A DNA stretch of 8,182 nucleotides. Origin: Chloroflexota bacterium. GTDB lineage: Bacteria; Chloroflexota; Limnocylindria; Limnocylindrales; CSP1-4. Location of the stretch: assembly GCA_021786915.1 (NCBI GenBank), contig JAJYMP010000567.1:1-8182 (forward strand), read 5' to 3'. Both the position numbers and the translations under genes were made by a program. The notes below the pieces were generated by a model. The model saw nothing but the letters and a program-made list of their open reading frames with translations, had not been told where the DNA came from and did not search any database. Shown piece after piece: positions 1 to 7,106 of the stretch (position 1 is its first letter; every line of letters begins with the position of its first letter).

Positions 1-564
1 GATCGCTCGCCCGCCCGTCGCAACGAGCTCGCGCACGGCCACCAGGCGTTCTGCCGCGGCCGCGATGAAGGTCTGGCCGCCCCACCCGGGGTTCACGGCC
101 AGCACGAGCACGTACTCGCACTCGTCCAGCAACGGGCTGACGACCTCGAGCGGCGTACCTAGGTCGAGCGCAATCCCACGCAGCACGCCGCGGTCCGGGT
201 CGTTGGCGTTGGCGGCGGATCGAAGCGACTGCAGGACGCGATGGGGGTGTCGCGTCGCCTCCGGGTGAAACGTGATGAGATCAGCCCCGGCGGCGACGAA
301 CCAGCCCACCTTCTCGAGCGGCTCGTCGATCATGAGGTGCACGTCCTTGAGCAAGGACGTGCGCTGGGCCCGCACGAACGGGACGCCCACCGTGAGCTGG
401 GGGCAGAAGACGCCATCCATCACGTCCGTGTGCACCAGCGTCGCGCCGACATGCTCGAGCATGGACAAGTCGGCGCCGAGGTGGAGCAGATCGGCCGTCA
501 GCAGCCCGATGGACAGGTGGGGCCCGCTTGTCTTCAACTTGGCGACGGTGTCACTCGCACTCAT
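1..564 (-). CDS. Ribulose-phosphate 3-epimerase family protein (Rpe/LsrE-like), C-terminally truncated
   Basis: The frame runs from ATG at 564 to the window edge: 188 residues, with about 30-45 missing compared with the usual 220-230. It is a TIM-barrel metal epimerase by motif: H45-T-D47-V-M-D (two metal ligands), DVHLMI (74-79, H76), AGADLITFH (92-100), and VNPGWGGQTFI (157-167). The second catalytic Asp would lie in the missing part. Differences from housekeeping Rpe stand out: the family's N-terminal PSxLSAD is IGLLTAD (19-25), losing the Pro-Ser; LNPGTP is LDLGTP (133-138); VPNLTIG is CPQLTVG (54-60); NPGFGGQ is NPGWGGQ. These sit around the substrate pocket, so a substrate other than ribulose-5-phosphate is plausible. 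An extension of about 16 residues precedes the barrel. The ribosome site is weak, so translation may be coupled to the LsrF homologue 12 bases upstream. LsrE of Salmonella is also Rpe-like and lies in the same kind of operon. Confidence 0.9.
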   Translation of the reverse strand, partial: MSASDTVAKLKTSGPHLSIGLLTADLLHLGADLSMLEHVGATLVHTDVMDGVFCPQLTVGVPFVRAQRTSLLKDVHLMIDEPLEKVGWFVAAGADLITFHPEATRHPHRVLQSLRSAANANDPDRGVLRGIALDLGTPLEVVSPLLDECEYVLVLAVNPGWGGQTFIAAAAERLVAVRELVATGGRAI

Positions 565-576
565 CGTCGTGCTCGC

Positions 577-1482
577 TCAGCGGGGCGCGGGGGCAGCCGC
601 CGTCTCTTCCCGACGCAGCGTCTCGTAGAACTCGAGCGCCTCCCGGGGTGGCACGTTCTCGTGGACGCACTTGCGGATGGCCTGCAGCATGGCGGCCGGC
701 GCATCGCTCTGGAAGATGTTGCGGCCCATGTCGACGCCGGCCGCCCCTTCCTGCACGGCGTTGTAGGCCATGGTGAGCGCGTCGAGCTCCGGCAGCTTCT
801 TGCCACCGGCCATCACGATCGGCACCGGGCAGGCCGCGGTGACGGTATCGAAGTCCTCCGGGACGTAGTAGGTCTTGACCACCTGCGCCCCCAGCTCGGC
901 GCAGATCCGGGTGGCCAGCCGGAAGTACTTCGCGTCGCGCACCATGTCCTTGCCCACCGCCGTGACCCCGAGGACGGGGATCCCATACCGGTAGCCCATG
1001 TCGACCAGCCGCGTCATGTTCGTCACGGTCTTCGTCTCCATGGGCCCACCGATGAAGACCTGCACCCCGACGCCGCTGGCGTTGAGCCGCAGCGCGTCCT
1101 CGATGCTCATGGCGATCTCTTCGTCCGAGAGCTCCTTGAGGATCGAGGGGCCGCCGGACGCGCGCAGCACGACCGGCGCCTGCATGGCCGACGGCACCAC
1201 CGTGCGCAGGATGCCGCGCGTGCAGAACAGCGCATCTACGTGGGCTAGCAGCGGCACGATGTTCACGTCCACTCGCTCGAGCCCCGTGGTCGGCCCCTGG
1301 AAGTACCCGTGATCGACGGCCAGCATCACGGTGCGGCCAGTCGCCGGGTGGAACAGGCGCGCCAGGCGGTTCTGCATGCCCCAGTCGTACGCGCCCGCGC
1401 CCTTCAGGAAGAACGCGGCGTTCCGCTGGGGGATGTCCTGGAAGTACTGCTTCGATTCACGCAGCGCGTCTGCGTCAGGCAT
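577..1482 (-). CDS. lsrF: LsrF-like thiolase (3-hydroxy-2,4-pentadione-5-phosphate), DhnA/class I aldolase family
   Basis: At 301 residues it matches LsrF (about 290) nearly end to end. LsrF cleaves 3-hydroxy-2,4-pentadione-5-phosphate with coenzyme A to give dihydroxyacetone phosphate and acetyl-CoA. Visible segments are [15 protein letters not shown] (26-40), [21 protein letters not shown] (52-72), [11 protein letters not shown] (87-97), [21 protein letters not shown] (174-187), the Schiff-base lysine in VVKTYYV (K203, the position I recall for the lysine in E. coli LsrF), and phosphate-binding PIVMAGGKK (221-229) and [10 protein letters not shown] (249-258). The start at 1482 has AGGTGA six bases upstream. 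The last ten residues (TAAAPAPR end) are a disordered tail. The Rpe-like gene begins 12 bases after the stop, the same FGE-type association as in the lsr operon. The assignment of the family is firm; that the substrate is the AI-2 intermediate is inferred. Confidence 0.93.
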   Translation of the reverse strand: MPDADALRESKQYFQDIPQRNAAFFLKGAGAYDWGMQNRLARLFHPATGRTVMLAVDHGYFQGPTTGLERVDVNIVPLLAHVDALFCTRGILRTVVPSAMQAPVVLRASGGPSILKELSDEEIAMSIEDALRLNASGVGVQVFIGGPMETKTVTNMTRLVDMGYRYGIPVLGVTAVGKDMVRDAKYFRLATRICAELGAQVVKTYYVPEDFDTVTAACPVPIVMAGGKKLPELDALTMAYNAVQEGAAGVDMGRNIFQSDAPAAMLQAIRKCVHENVPPREALEFYETLRREETAAAPAPR

Positions 1483-1510
1483 GGCATGTCACCTCATCGC
1501 CGTCGTGTGT

Positions 1511-1559
1511 CGCTCGCCGACCGGGTCGGCGCATCCGTTGTTGTCTGTTGAGGCGAGCG
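1511..1559 (-). other. Overlapping inverted repeats in the SnoaL–lsrF spacer
   Basis: The 84-base spacer holds a hairpin CGCCGAC-CGG-GTCGGCG (plus strand 1515-1531), seven pairs around three bases. It also holds an 8-base inverted repeat, CGCTCGCC at 1511-1518 and GGCGAGCG at 1552-1559, that shares bases with one arm of the hairpin. The two pairings exclude each other. This could tune message stability or expression of the LsrF gene whose ribosome site lies 16 bases further on; no U-tract is present. Function is speculative. Confidence 0.35.
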
Positions 1560-1566
1560 TCGCGCC

Positions 1567-1929
1567 TCAGGACCCCAGCTGTGCTGTGTCGAAGTACGAG
1601 TGCGCCCAGACGAACCGTCCGTCGCGCACCTCCACGACGTTGACGCCGTCGACGCTGAACGTGCGTCCCGCGAGGTCCGTGAGCGTCGCGGTCCACTCGA
1701 TCGCACCGATGTTCCCGATGACGACATCGCGGAGGATCGTGACGCTCAGTTCGGGGAAGCGGCGAGCGCTGTCCTCGTAGTAGGCCCGGATCTGGTCCCG
1801 CCCGGAGAACCGCGCGTTCGGCGAACGGAACTCCGCCTCGGGCCAGTAGTGGTCGAGCACGGCCTCCGTGTCCCGCGCGCACTCCGCGCGCCAGTACGAT
1901 TCCGCGACCTCACGTGGCCCTTGGTTCAT
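1567..1929 (-). CDS. SnoaL-like/NTF2-fold small protein
   Basis: This 120-residue protein has the SnoaL/ketosteroid-isomerase-like pattern: an N-terminal helix (VAESYWRAECARDTEAVLDHYWPEAEFRSP), a middle Gly-Arg segment (FSGRDQIRAYYED, 41-53), and alternating strands ending in GVNVVEV.DGRFVWAHSYFD (95-114). The fold forms a cone-shaped pocket used for binding or for isomerase, cyclase and hydratase reactions. The start at 1929 is chosen because a strong GGGAGG lies seven bases upstream; the longer open frame upstream overlaps mtnK and is not coding. It sits between the kinase and the LsrF homologue, the place where an isomerase like LsrG would be useful, but it is not an LsrG homologue (LsrG has a ferredoxin-like monooxygenase fold). 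Possible polar pocket residues include D68, D94, H110 and Y112. The function is unknown. Confidence 0.82.
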   Translation of the reverse strand: MNQGPREVAESYWRAECARDTEAVLDHYWPEAEFRSPNARFSGRDQIRAYYEDSARRFPELSVTILRDVVIGNIGAIEWTATLTDLAGRTFSVDGVNVVEVRDGRFVWAHSYFDTAQLGS

Positions 1930-1933
1930 GGAA

Positions 1934-1945
1934 CTTCCTCCCTCC
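1934..1945 (-). promoter_or_regulatory. Shine-Dalgarno site of the SnoaL-like gene
   Basis: The minus strand reads GGAGGGAGGAAG, with GGGAGG ending seven bases before the ATG at 1929. It decides the start of this gene against the longer open frame that runs back into mtnK. Confidence 0.85.
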
Positions 1946-1975
1946 GTCGGCGATCCAGCTGGGTCCGGCGTGGCC

Positions 1976-3202
1976 TCACCGGGTGCGGGCACCCTCGAGG
2001 ATCTCGGCAACCTGCGCGGCGAGCGCCGCAGGATCCGAGGATCGGTGTCGTGCCACCGCGAGGTGACGTGCGGCTCGAAGCACCCCACGCGCCGCGCCCT
2101 CGCGGAGGTTCTCCGGCAGGGTTTCGATGTCGGCGGTCTTGGCGAGGCCGACGATGCGCCGGGCCATCTTGGCCGCCGCAAACCCGGCGCTGTCCACCCG
2201 CGTCCGGGCGAGGTAGTCCCCCAGCGTGCCGTCTCGGAAGACGCGGGGATCGACGCGCGTGGGCCACAGCTCACGGAAGCAGGACTCGAAGGCAGCCCAT
2301 GTCTCGCCCCACAGGCCCAGCGCCCAGATGGCCCGGTCGTCGTCGCCGAGCGCGAACGCGCGCGCCGCCGCGATCACGTAGTTGCCGAACAGCGCGCCGA
2401 GGTCGAACCCGATCGGCCCGTAGAACGCGAACTCGCTGTCGAAGGCCTTGGTCGACCGTGGCCGCCCGTCCACCGCCGATCGCACCATGACCGACCCCGT
2501 GTGGAGGTCGCCGTGGATCAACGCCTCGGCCTGGGTCATGAACTGCCACTTGAGCCAGCCCATCTCGCGGACCATGCGCTCGTCGGCCGCGAGGTCGCGC
2601 GCGTCGACGTCGTTCGCCGGCAGCGTGCTGTTCCGTCCAGCCGGCACGTACGGCTCCGTGAACACCAGATCCTCGGTGATGCCGCAGAGCTGCGCGTTCA
2701 TCGACTCGGCGAGCAGGCGCTTCTCCTCGGCGGCGTCCATGCCGAACACGGAGGTGCCGAAGGCGACCCGGGCGACATACTCCCCCATGTCCGCCGCGGC
2801 CCCCTCGTCGCGCTCTCCCGCGTTGAGCGACTGGCGCCAGACGCGATGGTCCGACAGGTCCTCCATCGCCACCACGTGGCGTTCGGGATCGTAGTGATAC
2901 AGGGTCGGCACGAGGCCGGGCGCCAGGCGACCATGGACCTCGAGCGCGAGCGCTTCGTGTCGGGCACGGTCCGGCGTCATCGGCCAGTCGGGCCCGACCA
3001 GGCGCACGTACGGGAGCGCCTGCTTCAGCACGAGGCCGTGCCCAGTCGTGGAGGAGAGGACGAAGACGAGGTTCAGGTTGCCGTCGCCGACCTCGCGCAC
3101 GTCCTGGATAGCCGTCGGCTCCAGCACGGCTCGGAGTTCGGGGGTGCGTCCCACGTAGTCGACGACGGTCGACGCGGAGAGGATCTCGTACGAATCGGAC
3201 AT
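1976..3202 (-). CDS. mtnK: S-methyl-5-thioribose kinase (MtnK) family
   Basis: The protein has 408 residues from the ATG at 3202, close to the family's roughly 400. MtnK phosphorylates 5-methylthioribose on C1 with ATP; some relatives accept 5-deoxyribose. Visible motifs are the glycine loop VGDGNLN (38-44), ATP-contact lysine in LKQALPYVR (K60), the DRARHE segment (78-83), MEDLSDHRVWR (113-123), catalytic loop HGDLHTGS (230-237, D232), metal site D255-S-E257 followed by FAFYGPIGFDLG, and a late RRIVGLAKTADIET segment. The order and spacing are those of MtnK and separate it from aminoglycoside phosphotransferases and choline kinases. The family usually has DPE at the metal site; here it is DSE. 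An in-frame GTG at 3223 would add seven residues but has no ribosome site, so ATG is preferred. It follows the permease by 69 bases. No MtnA isomerase is visible, so the substrate is inferred from family and context only. Confidence 0.87.
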   Translation of the reverse strand: MSDSYEILSASTVVDYVGRTPELRAVLEPTAIQDVREVGDGNLNLVFVLSSTTGHGLVLKQALPYVRLVGPDWPMTPDRARHEALALEVHGRLAPGLVPTLYHYDPERHVVAMEDLSDHRVWRQSLNAGERDEGAAADMGEYVARVAFGTSVFGMDAAEEKRLLAESMNAQLCGITEDLVFTEPYVPAGRNSTLPANDVDARDLAADERMVREMGWLKWQFMTQAEALIHGDLHTGSVMVRSAVDGRPRSTKAFDSEFAFYGPIGFDLGALFGNYVIAAARAFALGDDDRAIWALGLWGETWAAFESCFRELWPTRVDPRVFRDGTLGDYLARTRVDSAGFAAAKMARRIVGLAKTADIETLPENLREGAARGVLRAARHLAVARHRSSDPAALAAQVAEILEGARTR

Positions 3203-3239
3203 GGGTTGGGATCTCTGCCTCACGACGCTGAGCGGCGAG

Positions 3240-3270
3240 GGGCGTCCCGCCGCGCGCGGCGCGGCCGCCC
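3240..3270 (-). other. GC-rich intercistronic stem-loop between permease and mtnK
   Basis: Just after the permease stop the transcript can pair GGGCG (3270-3266) with CGCCC (3244-3240), enclosing a perfect 14-base palindrome CGCCGCGCGCGGCG (3248-3261). No run of U follows, so it is not a standard intrinsic terminator. Such a structure could protect the transporter message from 3' decay or reduce read-through into mtnK. The pairing is seen by hand; its role is inferred, and GC-rich spacers form such pairings by chance. Confidence 0.4.
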
Positions 3271-3271
3271 G

Positions 3272-4324
3272 TCACACCGCCGAGACATATCGGGCCTTTT
3301 TTCGGGAGAGGGTGTAGCTGAAGACGAGCGCGATGATCAGGATCGCCCCCTCGATGGTGTCCTGCGCGTAGTAGGGGAAGCCCGCGATCGTGGTGCCCGT
3401 GAGCACGACTCCCAGCATCACCGCGCCGAGCGAGGTGCCCCAGGCATTCGGCAGGTTGAGACCCATCACCGACATGCCGAGGAGCGCCACGGCGACCGAG
3501 TCAAGCAGCAGGGAGTTGCCGGCCGTGATGTCCCCCTGGCCGATGCGCGAGGCCAGGATGAGCCCGGCCACGGCGGCGAACAGGCCCGAGATGATGTAGG
3601 CGGCGATGCGGTAGCGACTCACGTTGGCGCCCGCCAGGCGCGCGGCCTCGGGATTGGCGCCGATCGCGTACATAACCCGCCCCCACCGGGTCCGGGTGAG
3701 GAAGAACCAGGCCACGAAGGTCAGCACCAGGAAGATCACGACCGGGGTCGGGACCGGCCCGATGTACCCGTTGTCGATCCAGAGGAAATCGGGCGTGAAC
3801 CGTCCTGCGGCGACGGTCCCGTTGGGCAGTGGCATGCCCGTGGAGACCGACTGGCCCTGCACGAAGACGAGCTTCAGACCCTGGATCGCGTACATCATCG
3901 ACAGTGTGGCCAGCAGATCGGGGATGCGGAACTTCACGATCAGGATGCCGTTGATGAGCCCCACCAGCGCGCCCGCGAGCAGGACCGTGCCGATGGCCAC
4001 CCAGCCCACCTGGTCGTAGATCACCATCGTCATGGCGGAGATCGTGACGGCCATGCCGGCGACGCCGCCGATGGACAGGTCAAGGCCCCCCACCGCCATG
4101 GCCGTGGTCAGCCCCAGGCCGGCGATCGCCGTCACCGAGACGTACTTGAGGATCGAGAGCAGGGTGGTACTGCGGCGGAACGTGTCCTCCGTACCGAAGA
4201 AGTAGACGATCAGCACCAGGGTGATAACGATGAAGCCCCACTTCACAACCCAATCGCGGAGTCGGTCGACCCATGGAATGGACGGCGCGCCGGCCGTTTC
4301 CGCCTTCTCGCGTACAGTCATCAT
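3272..4324 (-). CDS. Sugar ABC transporter permease (RbsC/LsrC-like)
   Basis: This 350-residue integral membrane protein belongs to the branched-chain-amino-acid/ribose permease family and forms the sugar channel. It has a short charged N-terminus, then about eight to ten hydrophobic segments beginning near residue 29. Family motifs include GGLDLSIGG at 79-87 and the cytoplasmic GANPEAARLAGANV loop that contacts the ATPase. It begins with ATG-ATG; the first ATG follows the ATPase stop with no gap, and a GGAGA sequence eight bases upstream inside the ATPase gene serves as ribosome site. Only one permease gene is present, so a homodimer is likely, unlike the LsrC/LsrD pair of enteric bacteria. 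A strong GC-rich stem-loop follows the stop codon. Confidence 0.94.
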   Translation of the reverse strand: MMTVREKAETAGAPSIPWVDRLRDWVVKWGFIVITLVLIVYFFGTEDTFRRSTTLLSILKYVSVTAIAGLGLTTAMAVGGLDLSIGGVAGMAVTISAMTMVIYDQVGWVAIGTVLLAGALVGLINGILIVKFRIPDLLATLSMMYAIQGLKLVFVQGQSVSTGMPLPNGTVAAGRFTPDFLWIDNGYIGPVPTPVVIFLVLTFVAWFFLTRTRWGRVMYAIGANPEAARLAGANVSRYRIAAYIISGLFAAVAGLILASRIGQGDITAGNSLLLDSVAVALLGMSVMGLNLPNAWGTSLGAVMLGVVLTGTTIAGFPYYAQDTIEGAILIIALVFSYTLSRKKARYVSAV

Positions 4325-5827
4325 TCAGCTGATCTCCGACATCCAGGTGATGATCTGGCTTCTGTTGGTCTCGCTGGTGTAGGCCTCGTTCCGCAGCGCC
4401 CCCTCGACGAGCACCACGATCCGGTCGGCCACCTCGAGCGCCTCATCGACGTCGCTGGTCGTCAGCACCACGGCGCCCCCCTCGGTCGCGATCGCGCGCA
4501 GCTTCTGCCCGATCGCGCGGCGAGCCCCGATATCCACGCCAGCGAACGGCTCGTCGAGCAGCAGCACCTTCGGGTCCGCCACCAACCAGCGCCCGATGAC
4601 GACCCGCTGCTGATTGCCGCCCGAAAGGGCGTCCACGGAGAATCCCTCGCCCGGGGCCACGACCTCGAGCTCGGCGATTACCTTCCGACCCAGCAGCGCT
4701 TCGGCGCGCGCGCGAAGCACACCCCGCGATGAGACCGATGACAGGAAGGGGAGGCTGACGTTGCGCGCGATGGACCAGCCCGGGATGACGGCTTCGGCGG
4801 TGCGGTCCTCGGGCACGAGGTAGACGTTCTGCGCGATCGCGCCGGAGGGAGAGCCCGGCCGGTACGGCTGCCCGTCAAGCTGCATCGAGCCGCCGACCCG
4901 GTACGCCCCGAAGGCCCCGCGGACGAGTTCGCTCTTCCCGGCGCCCAGCAGACCGACGATCGCCGTCACCTCGCCGGCTCGGAACTCAAAAGTCTGCGGC
5001 GGACTCTCGGGGCGCAGCCGCACGCCGTCCAGCCGGAGGCGAACGTGGGTTCCGCGGCGCGCGGCGACGGCGGTCTGCGTGACCTCGGCCTGCTCGCCGA
5101 GCATCGCGTGCAACGCCGCACTCCACCCGAACGGACGCACCTGCTGCATGTGGATGTGGCCGTCCCGAAGGACCACGAGACGGTCGGCCACCGTGTCGAT
5201 CTCGCCGAGTCGGTGCGACACGAACAGCACCGCGACGCCCGAATCCTTGAGACGACCGATCACCTCGAAGAGCCGCTCCGCCTCGACGGCGGACAGGGCC
5301 GACGTCGGTTCGTCCAGGATCAGGAGGCGCGGCTGGTGGGACAGGGCGCGGGCCAACAGGAGCAGCTGCTGGTCGGCGATCCCGAGCGCGAAGACGTCCT
5401 GGCGAAGCACGCGATCCGACCACTGCAGATCCAGGAGGCTGGCCGCATCACGTGCACGGGGCAGGATGCGGCCAACGCTGAAGTAGGCACCCGCCGACCC
5501 CTGCGTCAGCTCTTCGAACACGAGATTCTCGGCCACGGTGAGGCCGGGCACGATGCCGTCCGCGATGCGTTGATGGACGGTCTCGATGCCCAGGGACCGG
5601 GCGAGGTGGGGTGAGCCGATGGACACTGGCTCGCCGTCGACGGTCACGGACCCGGAGTGCTCCGGGTACACGCCCGAGAGGATCTTGATCAGCGTCGACT
5701 TGCCGGCACCGTTCGCACCGATCAGGGCGACGACCGAGCCCCCCTCGATGCTCATCGAGACGTCGTCCAGCACCTGGTTGGTGCCGAACGCCATCCCGAT
5801 GTGCTCGAGAGCGACGACAGTGCTCAT
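4325..5827 (-). CDS. Sugar ABC transporter ATP-binding protein, double NBD (RbsA/LsrA-like)
   Basis: The 500-residue length and two tandem nucleotide-binding domains match the CUT2 sugar importers. Domain 1 has Walker A GANGAGKST (37-45), a weakened signature LGIADQQ (148-154), Walker B with catalytic Glu173 (ILDEPTSAL) and an H-loop His205. Domain 2 has Walker A GLLGAGKSE (292-300) with its lysine K298 intact, a full LSGGNQQ signature (401-407) and LLLDEPFAGVD (422-432, Glu426), but no H-loop histidine (TTSD in its place). It would energise uptake through a permease dimer in the cytoplasmic membrane. It starts 40 bases after the binding-protein stop, behind a GGTGAG Shine-Dalgarno-like sequence, and its TGA directly abuts the permease ATG, so the two are probably translationally coupled. 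The PFAGVD segment differs from the PTRGVD common in this family. Confidence 0.94.
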   Translation of the reverse strand: MSTVVALEHIGMAFGTNQVLDDVSMSIEGGSVVALIGANGAGKSTLIKILSGVYPEHSGSVTVDGEPVSIGSPHLARSLGIETVHQRIADGIVPGLTVAENLVFEELTQGSAGAYFSVGRILPRARDAASLLDLQWSDRVLRQDVFALGIADQQLLLLARALSHQPRLLILDEPTSALSAVEAERLFEVIGRLKDSGVAVLFVSHRLGEIDTVADRLVVLRDGHIHMQQVRPFGWSAALHAMLGEQAEVTQTAVAARRGTHVRLRLDGVRLRPESPPQTFEFRAGEVTAIVGLLGAGKSELVRGAFGAYRVGGSMQLDGQPYRPGSPSGAIAQNVYLVPEDRTAEAVIPGWSIARNVSLPFLSSVSSRGVLRARAEALLGRKVIAELEVVAPGEGFSVDALSGGNQQRVVIGRWLVADPKVLLLDEPFAGVDIGARRAIGQKLRAIATEGGAVVLTTSDVDEALEVADRIVVLVEGALRNEAYTSETNRSQIITWMSEIS

Positions 5828-5867
5828 CGACTCACCCCCCGGTCAGGGTCGGGAACTCAAGCGATGC

Positions 5868-7001
5868 CTAGTACGCGGGGGTGATCCAGGGCGCGGAGCT
5901 GGAGTCGAGCTCGAGCAGCGACGGGATCTTCTGGACCAGCTGGTCCATGTTCTGGATGTTGTTCTGGAGCAGGAACTGCTGCGTCACCAGAGACGCCGGG
6001 AACATCACCTCGGTGGTCGTCGAGCCGGCCAGCTTGAGTGCCATGGTGCGCACCACGGCCGCACCGACACCGGCGGGGTCCGTGGTCGCGGTGGCCACCC
6101 ACGGGCTCCCCGGGGCGGTCATGACCTGGATGTCGGCGTTCGAGATGTCGATGCCGAAGACCTTGATCTTGCTCTGCAGGCCGTTGTTCTTGACCGCCGC
6201 GACGGTGCCCTTGGTCAGCTCGTCATACGGCGCGAAGATGGCCTGGACGTCGGGATGCGCCTTCAGCGCCGCATCCACGAGCACCTCATTGTCGGTCGCG
6301 ACGTCGTTGGTGAACTTGCCCACGAAGAACTCCACGTTCCAGTGGTGCTGCTTCACGAACTGCTGGAACACGACGTTGCGCCGATCGAGCGGGGCGATGC
6401 CGAGGGCGTTCACGTACCCGATCTTGGCCCCGTCCGGGATGGACTGCGCCATCAGCGTGAGGTCCTTGGTGGCCATGTCGGCGTCACTCTGGTCGGTGTG
6501 CACCACGGGCGGCTGCGTGCCGTCGACGTCGTACACGACGACCGGGATCCCCTTCGCGACGGCCTGGTTGATGAGCGGCACCATGGTCTGTGTGAGACCG
6601 TGGTCCACGATGATCCCGGCCACGCCGGAGTTCATCGCCGTCTGCATGTCGGTCGCCTGCTGGGCGTTGTCGGCCTGCGCATCGTAGACCTGCATCTGGA
6701 TGCCCAGGGCCTTCGCCTGCGCGTCCGCACCCATTTCCCACTGCTGGAAGTAGTCGCCGGCGCCGCTCTGGCGGACCATCGCGATCTTGACGGGCCCGGC
6801 GTTGAAGGGGGCCGGCTTGGCGGCCGTCGCGCTGCCGGCGGGGGCAGCCGCCGATGCGGGTGCCGCGGCAGCGGCCGAGGCGGGGGCTGCGGCCTGCGAC
6901 GGCACGGCGGGAGCCGTGGTGGTCGATGCGGTCTGGCTGCACGCCGTCAGCGCCAGCAGCGAGAACGCGAGCAGGCTCGCAAGTCGCTTGTGACGGATCA
7001 T
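5868..7001 (-). CDS. Sugar ABC transporter substrate-binding lipoprotein (RbsB/LsrB-like)
   Basis: This 377-residue protein captures the substrate outside the cell and passes it to the permease. It starts with a lipoprotein signal peptide: basic MIRHKR, a hydrophobic stretch, then the lipobox L18-T-A-C21, so Cys21 should be lipidated. Residues 22-69 are a long Ala/Pro/Ser/Thr linker that tethers the domain to the membrane. From about residue 70 it is a periplasmic-binding-protein type I fold of the ribose/AI-2 group (VKIAMVR start, GIIVDHG, GIPVVVYDVDG, a DIS-containing strand near 275). The start is well fixed by an AAAGGAG sequence five bases upstream. It lies 105 bases after the aldolase/dehydrogenase and 40 bases before the ATPase, the usual order for this transporter class. 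The ligand cannot be read from the sequence; the neighbours suggest a pentose, deoxypentose or AI-2-like compound. Confidence 0.92.
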   Translation of the reverse strand: MIRHKRLASLLAFSLLALTACSQTASTTTAPAVPSQAAAPASAAAAAPASAAAPAGSATAAKPAPFNAGPVKIAMVRQSGAGDYFQQWEMGADAQAKALGIQMQVYDAQADNAQQATDMQTAMNSGVAGIIVDHGLTQTMVPLINQAVAKGIPVVVYDVDGTQPPVVHTDQSDADMATKDLTLMAQSIPDGAKIGYVNALGIAPLDRRNVVFQQFVKQHHWNVEFFVGKFTNDVATDNEVLVDAALKAHPDVQAIFAPYDELTKGTVAAVKNNGLQSKIKVFGIDISNADIQVMTAPGSPWVATATTDPAGVGAAVVRTMALKLAGSTTTEVMFPASLVTQQFLLQNNIQNMDQLVQKIPSLLELDSSSAPWITPAY

Positions 7002-7013
7002 CCTTTCTCCTTT
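7002..7013 (-). promoter_or_regulatory. Shine-Dalgarno site of the binding-protein gene
   Basis: On the minus strand the twelve bases before the ATG read AAAGGAGAAAGG, a near-perfect ribosome site at ideal spacing. It is among the strongest in the window, which fits the higher protein amounts that binding proteins need relative to their ATPase and permease. Confidence 0.85.
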
Positions 7014-7106
7014 GCGGTCAGCTGGGGACGCCGCACGAAATCGTCAGATCCAGTTCCCGGTCAGCCTCCTCCTCCTCTGGCTCGAGCCCTGCATGTAACC
7101 CGCCCG

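Noticed and set aside
241..1248. A 335-codon open frame on the plus strand opposite lsrF and the epimerase
   Set aside because: The composition is extremely His/Arg-rich and no motif is present; the minus strand carries two well-supported enzymes here.
1930..2274. N-terminal extension of the SnoaL-like gene to an upstream start at 2274
   Set aside because: It would overlap the mtnK C-terminus, adds a low-complexity Arg/Ser/Pro segment, and ignores the strong Shine-Dalgarno before 1929.
3203..3223. GTG at 3223 as the mtnK start
   Set aside because: No ribosome site precedes it, and the seven extra residues (MRQRSQP) add nothing conserved; MtnK proteins start close to the Y-x-x-L segment served by the ATG at 3202.
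3240..3270. Intrinsic transcription terminator after the permease
   Set aside because: The stem is strong but no U-tract follows, and genes of the same pathway continue on the same strand.
1868..4732. A 954-codon open frame on the plus strand across mtnK, the permease and the ATPase gene
   Set aside because: It is antisense to three genes with clear family motifs. Its product is rich in His, Arg, Asp, Glu and Gly with no domain, as expected from the GC-biased third positions of the opposite strand.
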